Of a stretch of DNA of 64,000 nucleotides, positions 22,101-31,031 are shown piece after piece. This stretch comes from SFDP01 sp051891855. Its GTDB lineage: Bacteria; Bacillota; Clostridia; Lachnospirales; Lachnospiraceae. Location: assembly GCA_051891855.1 (NCBI GenBank), contig JBJFFP010000082.1:1-64000 (forward strand), given 5' to 3'. How positions within the stretch are numbered: position 1 is the first letter of the stretch; each line of letters starts with the position of its first letter. The notes beneath the pieces were generated by a model. The model was not told the origin of the DNA, ran no database searches, and saw nothing but the letters and a program-made list of their open reading frames with translations. Both the position numbers and the translations under genes were made by a program.

Positions 22101-24575
22101 ATGTCAACGCGGACAACGATTCCAACCAAACAAATACGCATATCAGTCCGCAATCTGGTGGAATTTCTTCTAAGAAGCGGCGATCTGGATAACCGGGGAA
22201 GGATAACGGTGGAAAATGCCATGTTAGAAGGCGGAAGGATACACCGTATGCTTCAGCGGCGTATGGGCAGCGAATATCATGCAGAGATACCCCTAAGCTT
22301 TCGGGAGGTAAACGAGGAATATGAGATTTTGGTGGAGGGAAGAGCGGACGGGATCATCCTTTTACCGGATCAGATAACCATTGATGAAATTAAGGGAACC
22401 TATAGAGATTTGGCAAAGATCACAGAGCCTGAGCCGGTACATCTGGCCCAGGCTAAATGCTATGCTCATCTGTATGCCTGCAGGATTCAAGAACAGAAGG
22501 GAGAAGAAGAGTCCGGGAAGAAAATCCAGACACTGCAGAAATTAACCCATTTGGATACCATTCGTGTCCGAATAACCTATTGTAATATGGATACGGAAGA
22601 AACTAAGTATTTTTTTCAGGAATACAGCATAAAGGAATTGAAAAGCTGGTTTGATGACCTTATTAGTCAATATAAAAAGTGGGCAGACTATCAGGTTCAG
22701 TGGGAGGGAATACGACAGAAATCCATCCAGGAATTGACTTTCCCCTATTCCTATCGAAAGGGACAAAAGGAGCTGGTTTCTGCCGTATACCGAACCATTT
22801 ACCACGAAAGGAAGCTGTTTTTGGAAGCCCCTACCGGTGTGGGAAAAACACTGTCTACCGTTTTTCCGGCAGTAAAAGCTGTGGGAGAGGGACTGGGAGA
22901 CCGCCTTTTTTATCTAACAGCCAAGACCATTACCCGGACAGCCGCTTTGCAGGCCTTTGAACTGCTGATTCACAAAGGACTGAGGTTTAAAACGATTATA
23001 TTGACTGCTAAGGATAAAATCTGCTTTCAGGATGAGGTTCAGTGCAATCCGGACAGCTGCCCTTATGCAAAGGGACATTTCGATCGAATTAATGAAGCAG
23101 TATATGCCCTGATTACCGCAGAGGAGAGCTTTACCAGAGAAATTATTGAAAAGTATGCTGAACAATATCGGGTCTGTCCCTTTGAGCTGGGTTTAGAGTG
23201 CAGCCTTTTTGCCGATGGGATAATCGGTGACTATAATTATCTTTTCGATCCCCATGTTTATTTAAAGCGTTTTTTTGCTGAAAGAAAAGGGCGAGGGATC
23301 TTTCTGATTGATGAAGCCCATAATCTGGTGGAGAGGGGAAGAGAAATGTACAGCGCTTCCTTGATAAAAGAGGATTTTCTTACGCTGAAAAGGCAGATTA
23401 AGCCTTATTGTGCTAAAATAGAAAGACAACTGGAGAAATGTAATCGTCAGCTGCTTTCTCTGAAACGGGAGACAGGAGGAGTAAAGGAATGGGAAAGCAT
23501 CGAAGACTTTATTCGTGCTTTAAACCGATTATCCTCCGGGATAGCAGAGTATCTGGAAAATCATAATGATACGCCGGTCAAAGAGGAGATATTGTCCTTT
23601 TATTTTCAGGTTTCTCACTTTCTGCTTATCTATGAGGGAATCCAGGATGAGTATGTGATTTACAGTGAGTTGACTGAAACAGACAATTTTAAATTAAAGC
23701 TGTTTTGCGTCGATCCATCACAAAAATTAAAGAGCTGTATGGATAAGGGAAGAAGCAGTATTCTGTTCTCCGCCACCTTGCTTCCCATACAATATTATAA
23801 GAAGCTTCTGGGCGGGGAAGAAAGGGATTATGAAATCTATGCCCCCACAGCCTTTAATCCTTCCCGGTGCGGCCTGTTTATTGCACGGGATGTCACCAGC
23901 AAGTATTCTCGCAGAGGGCCGGAGGAATATTATCGTATTGCCTCCTATATCCATCAGATTGTGAAGGAAAGGCAGGGCAACTATCTGGTTTTCTTTCCCT
24001 CCTATCAAATGCTGGAGGAAATCAGCAGAATTTATGAAAAAAGCTTTAATCAAAAGGGAGAGACAGAATGCCTGAAGCAAAAAGAATTTATGAAAGAAGA
24101 AGAAAAAGAAAATTTTTTGAAACATTTTACAGGTAATCTGCATCTAAAGGTAGAAAAGCATTTTATGCCGTCGGCGAAGACAGAGGAAAAGAGTCTTCTG
24201 GGCTTCTGTATTATGGGAGGAATTTTCGGTGAGGGAATTGATTTAAAGGAAGACAGTCTGATCGGTGCCATTCTGGTGGGAACAGGGCTGCCCCTGGTCT
24301 GCACTGAACGGGAAATTCTGAAAAAATACTTTCAGGAACGAGAGGGGATGGGCTTTGAGTATGCCTATCGCTATCCCGGAATGAATAAGGTTTTACAGGC
24401 TGCAGGAAGAGTAATTCGGACGAATCAGGACTTGGGGATCGTAGCTCTTTTGGATGAGCGTTTCCTTCAGCATAGCTATATCAAAATGTTTCCCAGGGAG
24501 TGGAAGGAATACCGCAAGACGGGAATTGATACCATTTCCCATGAAGTGGAAAAATTCTGGAATGAATGGTTGTAG
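22101..24575 (+). CDS. Cas4-like nuclease fused to an XPD/DinG-type Fe-S helicase
   Basis: This protein of about 824 residues joins two parts. Residues about 5-200 look like a PD-(D/E)XK nuclease: H in GGRIHRML, D in VEGRADGII, E-x-K in IDEIKGTYRD and Q-x-x-x-Y in AQAKCYAHLYA. From about 210 a superfamily 2 helicase follows with Walker A EAPTGVGKTL, the DEAH box in FLIDEAHNLVERG, four cysteines between them (CFQDEVQC, SCPY, VCPF) suited to an Fe-S cluster, and C-terminal motifs LFSATL, GEGIDLK and QAAGRVIRT. It would unwind 5'-to-3' and process damaged DNA. ATG 22101 is preferred over 22065, which overlaps the previous gene. It is the last gene of the SOS-type operon. Confidence 0.87.
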   Translation: MSTRTTIPTKQIRISVRNLVEFLLRSGDLDNRGRITVENAMLEGGRIHRMLQRRMGSEYHAEIPLSFREVNEEYEILVEGRADGIILLPDQITIDEIKGTYRDLAKITEPEPVHLAQAKCYAHLYACRIQEQKGEEESGKKIQTLQKLTHLDTIRVRITYCNMDTEETKYFFQEYSIKELKSWFDDLISQYKKWADYQVQWEGIRQKSIQELTFPYSYRKGQKELVSAVYRTIYHERKLFLEAPTGVGKTLSTVFPAVKAVGEGLGDRLFYLTAKTITRTAALQAFELLIHKGLRFKTIILTAKDKICFQDEVQCNPDSCPYAKGHFDRINEAVYALITAEESFTREIIEKYAEQYRVCPFELGLECSLFADGIIGDYNYLFDPHVYLKRFFAERKGRGIFLIDEAHNLVERGREMYSASLIKEDFLTLKRQIKPYCAKIERQLEKCNRQLLSLKRETGGVKEWESIEDFIRALNRLSSGIAEYLENHNDTPVKEEILSFYFQVSHFLLIYEGIQDEYVIYSELTETDNFKLKLFCVDPSQKLKSCMDKGRSSILFSATLLPIQYYKKLLGGEERDYEIYAPTAFNPSRCGLFIARDVTSKYSRRGPEEYYRIASYIHQIVKERQGNYLVFFPSYQMLEEISRIYEKSFNQKGETECLKQKEFMKEEEKENFLKHFTGNLHLKVEKHFMPSAKTEEKSLLGFCIMGGIFGEGIDLKEDSLIGAILVGTGLPLVCTEREILKKYFQEREGMGFEYAYRYPGMNKVLQAAGRVIRTNQDLGIVALLDERFLQHSYIKMFPREWKEYRKTGIDTISHEVEKFWNEWL

Positions 24576-24672
24576 CTTGTCCTAAAGTAGGATATACTGA
24601 ACAGGAACGACAGATGTGGATAGTAATGCTTTTGTAACCATATTTTGCTTAAAATTATCTTGAAATTGCTAT

Positions 24673-24690
24673 TATGACATGTATGTCATA
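24673..24690. promoter_or_regulatory. Inverted repeat with TGACAT half-sites
   Basis: TATGACAT and ATGTCATA flank GT. The inner half-sites TGACAT-N2-ATGTCA are the same as in the palindrome at 3722-3735 upstream of the Rrf2 gene. It is probably an operator for the downstream sugar cluster or for a shared regulator. Confidence 0.45.
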
Positions 24691-24731
24691 GGTATTGACA
24701 CTGATTTTATACACCTTAGACAGGTGAAAAG

Positions 24732-24808
24732 CTGTGGATAACTATGTGGAAACGGTGGATTTCTCTAAAAAAATAGTTTTTTTTAGTTTTCCACAGAGTT
24801 ATCCACAG
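24732..24808. repeat. Long inverted repeat carrying two DnaA-box sequences
   Basis: The 21-base arms 24732-24752 and 24788-24808 are inverted copies with a single mismatch. Each contains the DnaA box TTATCCACA, at 24733-24741 on the minus strand and at 24799-24807 on the plus strand. The space between is AT-rich and contains a second small hairpin, CTAAAAAAA (24765-24773) with TTTTTTTAG (24778-24786). The structure could bind DnaA, form a cruciform, or end transcription as a hairpin in either direction. It is not near dnaA. Confidence 0.7.
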
Positions 24809-24886
24809 GTATATGGAAATGATTGGGAAAAATAGTAAAAATACCGCATCAGTCAATACATATTATGTAAACTTGGAGGACGAGTT

Positions 24887-26197
24887 ATGTGGGCTTATGA
24901 AAGTGTGTTCTATCAAATCTATCCCCTGGGATTTTGCGGGGCTCCCTTCGACAATGACGGAGTGCTGAATCACCGTATTTTAAAGGTGGAGGAGTGGATT
25001 CCTCATATAAAGAAGCTGGGGTGTAATGCCATCTATTTCTCTCCTGTTTTTGAATCCGATACTCATGGCTATAACACCAGAGATTACCGGAAGCTGGACT
25101 GCCGTCTGGGGACCAATGAGGATTTTAAACAGGTTGTGGATAAATTGCATCGGGAAGGGATAAAGGTAGTTCTGGACGGAGTATTCAACCATGTGGGAAG
25201 GGGCTTCTTCGGCTTTCAGGACGTGTTGAAAAACAGATGGGATTCTCCCTATAGAGACTGGTTTCATCTGGACTTTAACGGCAACTCCCCTTATCAGGAC
25301 GGATTATATTATGAAGGCTGGGAGGGCAACTACGATTTGGTGAAGCTGAATCTAAGGCACGAGCCGGTAATTCAGTATCTTTTTGAAAGTATAGAATTGT
25401 GGATTAAGGAATTTGATATCGATGGGCTTCGATTGGATGTGGCCTACTGTCTGGATCATGACTTTGTCCGCCGACTGCGCAGATTTTGTGAGGAGAAGAA
25501 GCAGGATTTCTTCCTGCTGGGAGAAATGCTTCACGGAGATTATAAGGTGCTGGTAAACCATGAGATGCTGCATTCGGCAACCAATTATGAGTGCTATAAG
25601 GGCCTCTATTCCAGCTTTAACAGTATGAATATGTTTGAAATCAATCATTCTCTGCTGCGCCAGTTCGGGCCGGAGGATTGGACTTTATATCGGGGAAAGC
25701 ATCTGCTTTCCTTTGTGGATAATCATGACGTAAGCCGGATTGCCACCATACTGCAGAATAAAGCCCATCTTCCTCTGGTTTATGCACTTGCCTTTGGAAT
25801 GCCGGGGATTCCCTGTGTCTATTACGGCAGTGAGTGGGGAGCCAAAGGAGATAAGAGTCAGGGAGACCCTTCCCTGCGATTAAGCTACGAAGCACCCCTT
25901 TGGAATGAACTGACGGAGTTTATTTCCCGGCTGGCAGAAGCAAAGAAAAATTCTCATGCTTTGAATTACGGCAGCTTCCGCTCGGTAGTATTGACCAATA
26001 AGCAGTGTGTTTTTGAGAGAAAAGCAGAAGGAGAAAGGGTGCTGGTAGCCATAAATGCGGACAGTGAAGCTTATACAGCCCATTTTGATGCAGGCTGCGG
26101 CAGGGCAGTGGATTTACTTACCGGCAGTGAACATGATTTCGGCGGAGGAAGTCTTTTGCCGGGCTATAGTGCATTTTTCTGGAAATGTGAAAGATAA
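24887..26197 (+). CDS. GH13 alpha-glucosidase/neopullulanase-type enzyme
   Basis: This 436-residue enzyme of the alpha-amylase family has the four GH13 regions: DGVFNHVG, GLRLDVAYCL (catalytic nucleophile D), LLGEMLHGD (acid/base E) and FVDNHDVSR (third acid D). It has no signal peptide, so it cleaves imported alpha-glucan oligosaccharides in the cytoplasm. It is shorter than cyclomaltodextrinases and neopullulanases with an N-terminal domain (about 580); the start MWAYESVFYQIYPLGFCGAP goes straight into the barrel. Two sugar-importer permeases follow after 15 bases, in line with use of maltodextrin-like sugars. The exact specificity is open. Confidence 0.9.
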   Translation: MWAYESVFYQIYPLGFCGAPFDNDGVLNHRILKVEEWIPHIKKLGCNAIYFSPVFESDTHGYNTRDYRKLDCRLGTNEDFKQVVDKLHREGIKVVLDGVFNHVGRGFFGFQDVLKNRWDSPYRDWFHLDFNGNSPYQDGLYYEGWEGNYDLVKLNLRHEPVIQYLFESIELWIKEFDIDGLRLDVAYCLDHDFVRRLRRFCEEKKQDFFLLGEMLHGDYKVLVNHEMLHSATNYECYKGLYSSFNSMNMFEINHSLLRQFGPEDWTLYRGKHLLSFVDNHDVSRIATILQNKAHLPLVYALAFGMPGIPCVYYGSEWGAKGDKSQGDPSLRLSYEAPLWNELTEFISRLAEAKKNSHALNYGSFRSVVLTNKQCVFERKAEGERVLVAINADSEAYTAHFDAGCGRAVDLLTGSEHDFGGGSLLPGYSAFFWKCER

Positions 26198-26212
26198 AAA
26201 GGATAGAATACA

Positions 26213-27121
26213 GTGAAAAAAAAGTTAGTAAGAAGAAAAAAAGGAAGGCCAAATATAAGACAGGATAAGATTAAGAGAAAAAGCTTATTGTTTCTTTTGC
26301 CCAGTGTTTTGGGTGTGCTTCTCTTTTTTGTACTCCCATTCGGTGTGGTAGGCTTTTATTCCGTAGTAAATAATCCGATTCAGCATAAATTTGTTTTTCT
26401 GGATAATTTTATCAGCGTTTGGAACAATTCAGCCTTTCGTCTGGCTGCGCAAAATACACTGAAGTTTTCGGTTGTCGCCGTGCCGCTGGCAGTGATTTTA
26501 TCCATGATAATGGCCTTTGCGCTGGAACAGGCCATTCCCTGGAAAAGTCGTTTTCGGACACTCTTGCTCAGTCCCATGATGGTTCCCATTGCTTCGGTAG
26601 TATTGATTTGGCAGGTGCTGTTCCATTATAACGGGGTGGTCAATGAGTTTATGCAATACTTTGGCACTAATAAGATTGACTGGTTTAAATCGGAATATGC
26701 ACAGGTGATTCTGGTACTTTTGTTTATCTGGAAAAATCTGGGATATAATATGATTCTTTTTATGGCAGCCATCAGTAATATCCCTAAGGAAATTATCGAG
26801 GTGGCCCAGCTGGAAAGTGCCAGGGGCTGGCAGATATTCTTTTCCATTAAGCTTAGATATCTGTCCTCAACCATTTTATTCGTAACGATATTATCCTTAA
26901 TTAATTCCTTCAAGGTTTTTCGTGAGGTATATATGCTGACGGGAGATTATCCCTTTGATTCCCTGTATCTTATGCAGCATTTTATGAATAATACCTTTCG
27001 CTCACTGGACTATCAGAAGCTTTCGGCAGCGGCAATTATTATGTGCCTGTTCATGATTGTGATTATTGGTATCCTTTTTTTAACAGAATATTATTTTGGA
27101 AAGGATATGGAAGATGCGTGA
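26213..27121 (+). CDS. Sugar ABC importer permease, MalF/UgpA type
   Basis: This 302-residue protein has a very basic N-terminus followed by six membrane helices and the EAA loop near PKEIIEVAQLESARGWQIFFSIKLRYLS (the E-x-A-x-x-x-G pattern that docks on the ATPase). This is the CUT1 sugar-importer class. It starts with GTG at 26213, 15 bases after the GH13 gene, and overlaps the next permease by eight bases. No ATPase gene is found in the cluster, so a shared MsmK-type ATPase encoded elsewhere is likely. Confidence 0.88.
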   Translation: MKKKLVRRKKGRPNIRQDKIKRKSLLFLLPSVLGVLLFFVLPFGVVGFYSVVNNPIQHKFVFLDNFISVWNNSAFRLAAQNTLKFSVVAVPLAVILSMIMAFALEQAIPWKSRFRTLLLSPMMVPIASVVLIWQVLFHYNGVVNEFMQYFGTNKIDWFKSEYAQVILVLLFIWKNLGYNMILFMAAISNIPKEIIEVAQLESARGWQIFFSIKLRYLSSTILFVTILSLINSFKVFREVYMLTGDYPFDSLYLMQHFMNNTFRSLDYQKLSAAAIIMCLFMIVIIGILFLTEYYFGKDMEDA

Positions 27122-28028
27122 CCGGATAAAAAGAAGGGTCAGAAAACGGATGACAAAAAAGCTGTGGCTGGGTATGCTGACCGTATTTCTGATTGTGTTC
27201 ACGGGGATATTCATTATTCCCATTGTATTTACAATTTGTAATTCCTTTATGGGAAAAGCAGAAATTACTTCCAATTACGGAATGATTTTTTCGGTATCAA
27301 AAACGGGGGCAAAACAGTTTATTTCGGAAACCGTCAATTTGAAATTTATTCCGGATATGGTTTCCTTCAGCCAGTACATAACCGTTTTATTGAAAAGTCC
27401 CGACTATTTGATTAAGTTTTGGAATTCTGTTATTCTGGTGGCGCCTATTGTGGTCTTTCAGCTGGCGGTGGCCTGCTTGGCCTCCTATGGCTTCACCCGA
27501 TACAGGGGAAGGGGCAGAGAGATTATATTTTTTTCCTATATTATTCTGATGCTGATGCCTTATCAGGTAACCCTTGTACCTAATTTTTTAGTGGCAGGCT
27601 GGCTGAATATACTGGATACCAGATGGGCTATTTGGCTTCCGGGAGTTTTTTCACCTTATGCGGTATTCTTGCTGACCAAGTATATGAGAAGGATACCTTC
27701 ATCCATGTTTGAAGCCGCTAAAATTGACGGGGCAGGAGAGTGGCAGATTTTTGGGAAAATCTGCTTGCCGCTGTGTAAAGGGGCCTTAAGCAGTGTGGCA
27801 ATTCTAGTTTTTATTGATTATTGGAATATGGTGGAGCAGCCGTTGATTCTTTTGTCGGATGAACAGATGCACCCGCTGTCGGTATTTTTATCCAAAATCA
27901 ATTCCGGGGAAATCGGTTTGGCCTTTGCAGTGGCAACCATTTATATGGTACCCACTCTTTTGGTATTTTTGTATGGAGAAGAATATCTGGTAGAGGGTAT
28001 TGCCTACCAGGGAGGAATAAAAGGATAA
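27114..28028 (+). CDS. Sugar ABC importer permease, MalG/UgpE type
   Basis: This protein of about 304 residues is the partner permease of the CUT1 importer. It has six helices and the EAA loop in PSSMFEAAKIDGAGEWQIFGKICLPL. The frame reaches back to a TTG at 27096; ATG 27114, with GGAAAGGAT upstream and overlapping the previous stop, is preferred. An extended outer segment of about 50 residues after the first helix (around TSNYGMIFSVSKTGAKQFIS) is longer than in most MalG proteins. The next gene encodes a HlyD-like adaptor, which is not usual for sugar importers. Confidence 0.86.
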   Translation: MRDRIKRRVRKRMTKKLWLGMLTVFLIVFTGIFIIPIVFTICNSFMGKAEITSNYGMIFSVSKTGAKQFISETVNLKFIPDMVSFSQYITVLLKSPDYLIKFWNSVILVAPIVVFQLAVACLASYGFTRYRGRGREIIFFSYIILMLMPYQVTLVPNFLVAGWLNILDTRWAIWLPGVFSPYAVFLLTKYMRRIPSSMFEAAKIDGAGEWQIFGKICLPLCKGALSSVAILVFIDYWNMVEQPLILLSDEQMHPLSVFLSKINSGEIGLAFAVATIYMVPTLLVFLYGEEYLVEGIAYQGGIKG

Positions 28029-28061
28029 CAGGCCGCCAGGCGGCAGGAATGAGAGGAGACT

Positions 28062-29933
28062 ATGAACAAGAGAAAAGACTGGATAAAAAATATTGCGATA
28101 ATTTTTCTGTCCATCATGCTGGTATTGACTTTTTTTTCCAATAGCATTATGAATTATTCTCTGCCGGAGGTGGCTACGGCAATGGTTGAGCCGGGAACGG
28201 TTACAGCCAAGATACGGGGAACAGGTACCTTAACGGCAGATGACCCTTACAAGGTGAGTATACAGGAAAGCCGTGTGATTGCCAGTGTGGCAGTTAAGGA
28301 AGGGGATGTGGTGGAAAAGGATCAGGTACTGTTCTATCTGGAGGATAAGGAAAGTGAGGAACTGAAGGCGGCAGAGGATAAGCTGAATGAACTGGTCCTG
28401 GCTTATACCACGGAGCTGCTTTCAGGAGATATTTCCCAGCAGTCCTATCAGAATATCCAAAGTGGGAATATTTCGGGAACAAATACGTATCAGAACCGTA
28501 TTAACGAGGCCAGACAGAAGGTGGAGAGTGCACAGGCCACAGTGGATTCTCTGGCAAAGCAGATTGCCATTACCACAGCAGGCGTCAATGACAGTGCGGA
28601 TAAAGAGACTGCCTTAAAAAATGCGGAAGCGGCAAAGAGTCAGGCGGCAGAACAGTTGACTGCGGCACAGACCAAATTGAGCTCTGCCCAAACGGAGCTG
28701 GGTGGGTTTGATGCCACTCAATTGACGGACGATAAATTACAGAAGGAACAGGCGGAGGCGACGAGGCAAGCTGAGTACGAGAATGCCAGACAGGCCTGTG
28801 AAACAGCCATCAATAACCAACTTACCACCCAGGGAAAGAGCCCCATAACCGTGGAGGATTTGGCAAAAAAAAGCAACTGGAATGAATACCTGGGGACACT
28901 GAGTAAAATCATCGAAGAGATTAAGGCTGGCGGCGGAGCGGATGTATCGGCTGAGCTTACCGCTATGAAAAGTGCCTTTGAAGTGTACCGGGCAGCAAAG
29001 GCAGACCGGGAAAAAGCAGAGACGGAATTGAATCAAAAATACAGCCTGAGTAAACAGCTTCCGCAGCTGAAATCAGCAGTAAGCAAGGCTCAGAATTATT
29101 ATGATGAATGCAGTACCCTGGTTCAAAGTCTGACCAATGAGATTAATAACAATACCATTAATGCCAATCAGCAGAAGGCTAATTTGGACAAAAGCAAAAT
29201 TGGGGCAGATGAGGCCCTGAAAACAGCGGAAAATGAGCTAAAGCAGCTTCTTACCGATGTGAGCAAGGAGCTGGGGCTTTCCAATCAGAACAATACCATT
29301 CGCGAGCAGCAGAAGGAAGTGGAGAGGCTGAGAGATAAGGCACAGGGAAGCACCATTGTGGCACCGGTGGCAGGAACCGTCAGCAGCATCACCAAAACAG
29401 CAGGAGAAACCACTGTGCCGGATGAAGCCCTGGTGACTATGCTGCCGGAAGGAAAGGGCTACAGCATGAGCTTTTCCGTAACTAACGATCAGGCAAAAAA
29501 GGTTTCCGTGGGAGATGTGGCCGAGCTGCAAAATTCCTGGTTTTACGGCGATGTGAAGGCCACCCTTACCGCTATTCGTCCGGATACAGAAAATCCCGGG
29601 CAGAAAAAGCTGCTTTACTTTAATGTAGCGGGAGAGGTACAGCCGGGACAGAATATCAGCCTGTCTATTGGACAAAAAAGTGCTAATTATGACATGATCG
29701 TACCTAACAGTTCCGTCAGGGAAGATAAAAACGGTAAATTTATTTTGATCGTGGAATCCAGAAATTCACCCCTGGGTAATCGGTATATTGCCACCAGAGT
29801 AGATGTGGAGGTATTGGCTTCGGATGATGTCAATACAGCAATCAATGCACCGCTATACGGTTATGAGTATGTGATTACCACATCAACAAAGCCTGTAGAA
29901 GCAGGAAAGCAGGTACGGCTTGCAGAAAATTAG
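28062..29933 (+). CDS. HlyD-like membrane-fusion/adaptor protein with long coiled coil
   Basis: This 623-residue protein has an N-terminal membrane anchor (about 10-30), a split biotinyl-lipoyl-like domain (VTAKIRGTGTL...VASVKEGDVVEKDQVLFYLED-like, and later STIVAPVAGTVSSITKTAGETT), and between them about 330 residues of predicted coiled coil rich in A, E, K, Q and N. A beta-barrel part follows (YSMSFSVTNDQAKKVSVGD). This is the fold of HlyD/MacA adaptors, which in Gram-positives work with MacB-type exporters. Here it lies between sugar-importer permeases and an FtsX/MacB-like protein, with no exporter ATPase nearby. Confidence 0.82.
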   Translation: MNKRKDWIKNIAIIFLSIMLVLTFFSNSIMNYSLPEVATAMVEPGTVTAKIRGTGTLTADDPYKVSIQESRVIASVAVKEGDVVEKDQVLFYLEDKESEELKAAEDKLNELVLAYTTELLSGDISQQSYQNIQSGNISGTNTYQNRINEARQKVESAQATVDSLAKQIAITTAGVNDSADKETALKNAEAAKSQAAEQLTAAQTKLSSAQTELGGFDATQLTDDKLQKEQAEATRQAEYENARQACETAINNQLTTQGKSPITVEDLAKKSNWNEYLGTLSKIIEEIKAGGGADVSAELTAMKSAFEVYRAAKADREKAETELNQKYSLSKQLPQLKSAVSKAQNYYDECSTLVQSLTNEINNNTINANQQKANLDKSKIGADEALKTAENELKQLLTDVSKELGLSNQNNTIREQQKEVERLRDKAQGSTIVAPVAGTVSSITKTAGETTVPDEALVTMLPEGKGYSMSFSVTNDQAKKVSVGDVAELQNSWFYGDVKATLTAIRPDTENPGQKKLLYFNVAGEVQPGQNISLSIGQKSANYDMIVPNSSVREDKNGKFILIVESRNSPLGNRYIATRVDVEVLASDDVNTAINAPLYGYEYVITTSTKPVEAGKQVRLAEN

Positions 29934-29948
29934 AACCGGAGGAGAAGT

Positions 29949-31031
29949 GTGAATAAGTGGAGAGATAAATTAACGGGAAAGAGGATTTTCCTGTTTGGTG
30001 CAGGAATACTCTGTCTGCTTCTTTTCGGAATCATTACTCTGACGGAGAAGACTATCCAAAATGGCCTGTATGATCAGCAGCTGGCGGCCCGATGGTCGGA
30101 AAATAAAGACGTTTCACAGGTCAGTGCCTTTTTTGCGGCAGGAGAAGTAGATGGTCCTGATTATTTTACCGGTATTGGAATGACTCTGGATAAAAAGCTG
30201 ACGGAAGCCTCACTGACAGCACCTAATGAGCAGGCCAGATTAAGAATAGATGCCATCAGCATTCCGGGGAAGGTCACCTTAAGCAATGGAAGCAGGAGTA
30301 CAGAGCTTACCGCTTTTGGGGTAAAGGGAGATTTTTTTCAGTTTCATCCCCTTATGCTGTTGGAGGGCTCCTTCTTCGATTTAAACAGCATGATGCAGGA
30401 TGGAATCATTATCGATGAAGAAACGGCATGGCAGCTTTTCGGCTCCAGTGATGTAGCGGGAATGCAGGTGATGCTTGGCCAGGTGCCCCATTATATTTCA
30501 GGAGTGGTCAGACGGGATTCCGGTAGGATAGCCGAGGCGGCAGGACTGGATAAATCGGTCTGCTATCTGTCCATAGACAGTCTTTTGAAGTATGGCATGG
30601 TAAATGGAGGCTACTGCTATGAGGTATTGATGCCAAATCCGGTAAAGGGCTTTGCCCGGACGGCTCTTTCCGAAGCCTTAGAGGCAGAAAAGAAACAGGT
30701 TCATCTTGTAGAAAACAGTACACGGTTTCAAAGCCTGTCACTTTTGGAGATTATTGTCGGCTTTGGAACCAGGAGCATGTCGAAGCAGCAGATTATTTAC
30801 CCTTACTGGGAAAACATGGCCAGAGGCTACGAGGATATTTTTGCCCTGATCCTTATTCTTAAGGCAGTACTGCTGATTTATCCTAGTCTATTTGGGGGAA
30901 TAAGCCTTATTCTTTTTTGGAAGAAAAGACACCGGCCCCTGAGGGAAAAAGTTTTCCGTTTAAGAGAAAAGCTATATGATTACAGTGTAAAATTAAACAA
31001 CCGAAAAAAAGAGGAAGGAAGAAAGAAGTGA
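29949..31031 (+). CDS. Two-helix membrane protein with MacB-like outer domain
   Basis: This 360-residue protein has one helix near the N-terminus (about 11-30), an outer domain of about 260 residues, and a second helix at about 300-322 followed by a basic cytoplasmic tail. The outer domain resembles the periplasmic core of MacB/FtsX proteins (GDFFQFHPLMLLEGSFFD, IIIDEETAWQLFGSSDVAGM and VPHYISGVV, typical words of that fold). A true MacB has four helices and an ATPase; both are lacking. It starts with GTG 15 bases after the adaptor gene and its stop overlaps the start of the lipoprotein gene, so it belongs to the same unit. Confidence 0.72.
   Translation: MNKWRDKLTGKRIFLFGAGILCLLLFGIITLTEKTIQNGLYDQQLAARWSENKDVSQVSAFFAAGEVDGPDYFTGIGMTLDKKLTEASLTAPNEQARLRIDAISIPGKVTLSNGSRSTELTAFGVKGDFFQFHPLMLLEGSFFDLNSMMQDGIIIDEETAWQLFGSSDVAGMQVMLGQVPHYISGVVRRDSGRIAEAAGLDKSVCYLSIDSLLKYGMVNGGYCYEVLMPNPVKGFARTALSEALEAEKKQVHLVENSTRFQSLSLLEIIVGFGTRSMSKQQIIYPYWENMARGYEDIFALILILKAVLLIYPSLFGGISLILFWKKRHRPLREKVFRLREKLYDYSVKLNNRKKEEGRKK

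Larger units (their letters stand above)
24576..24886. other. Intergenic control region between the helicase and GH13 genes
   Basis: This stretch of about 310 bases holds no gene. It contains a near-palindrome at 24673-24690, a TTGACA at 24695-24700 without a clear -10 box at the right distance, the long DnaA-box inverted repeat at 24732-24808, and a ribosome binding site (TTGGAGG) before the GH13 gene. Confidence 0.6.

Noticed and set aside
24732..24808. Chromosomal replication origin
   Set aside because: Only two DnaA boxes are present, there is no dnaA, dnaN or rpmH nearby, and no cluster of further boxes or unwinding region is seen.
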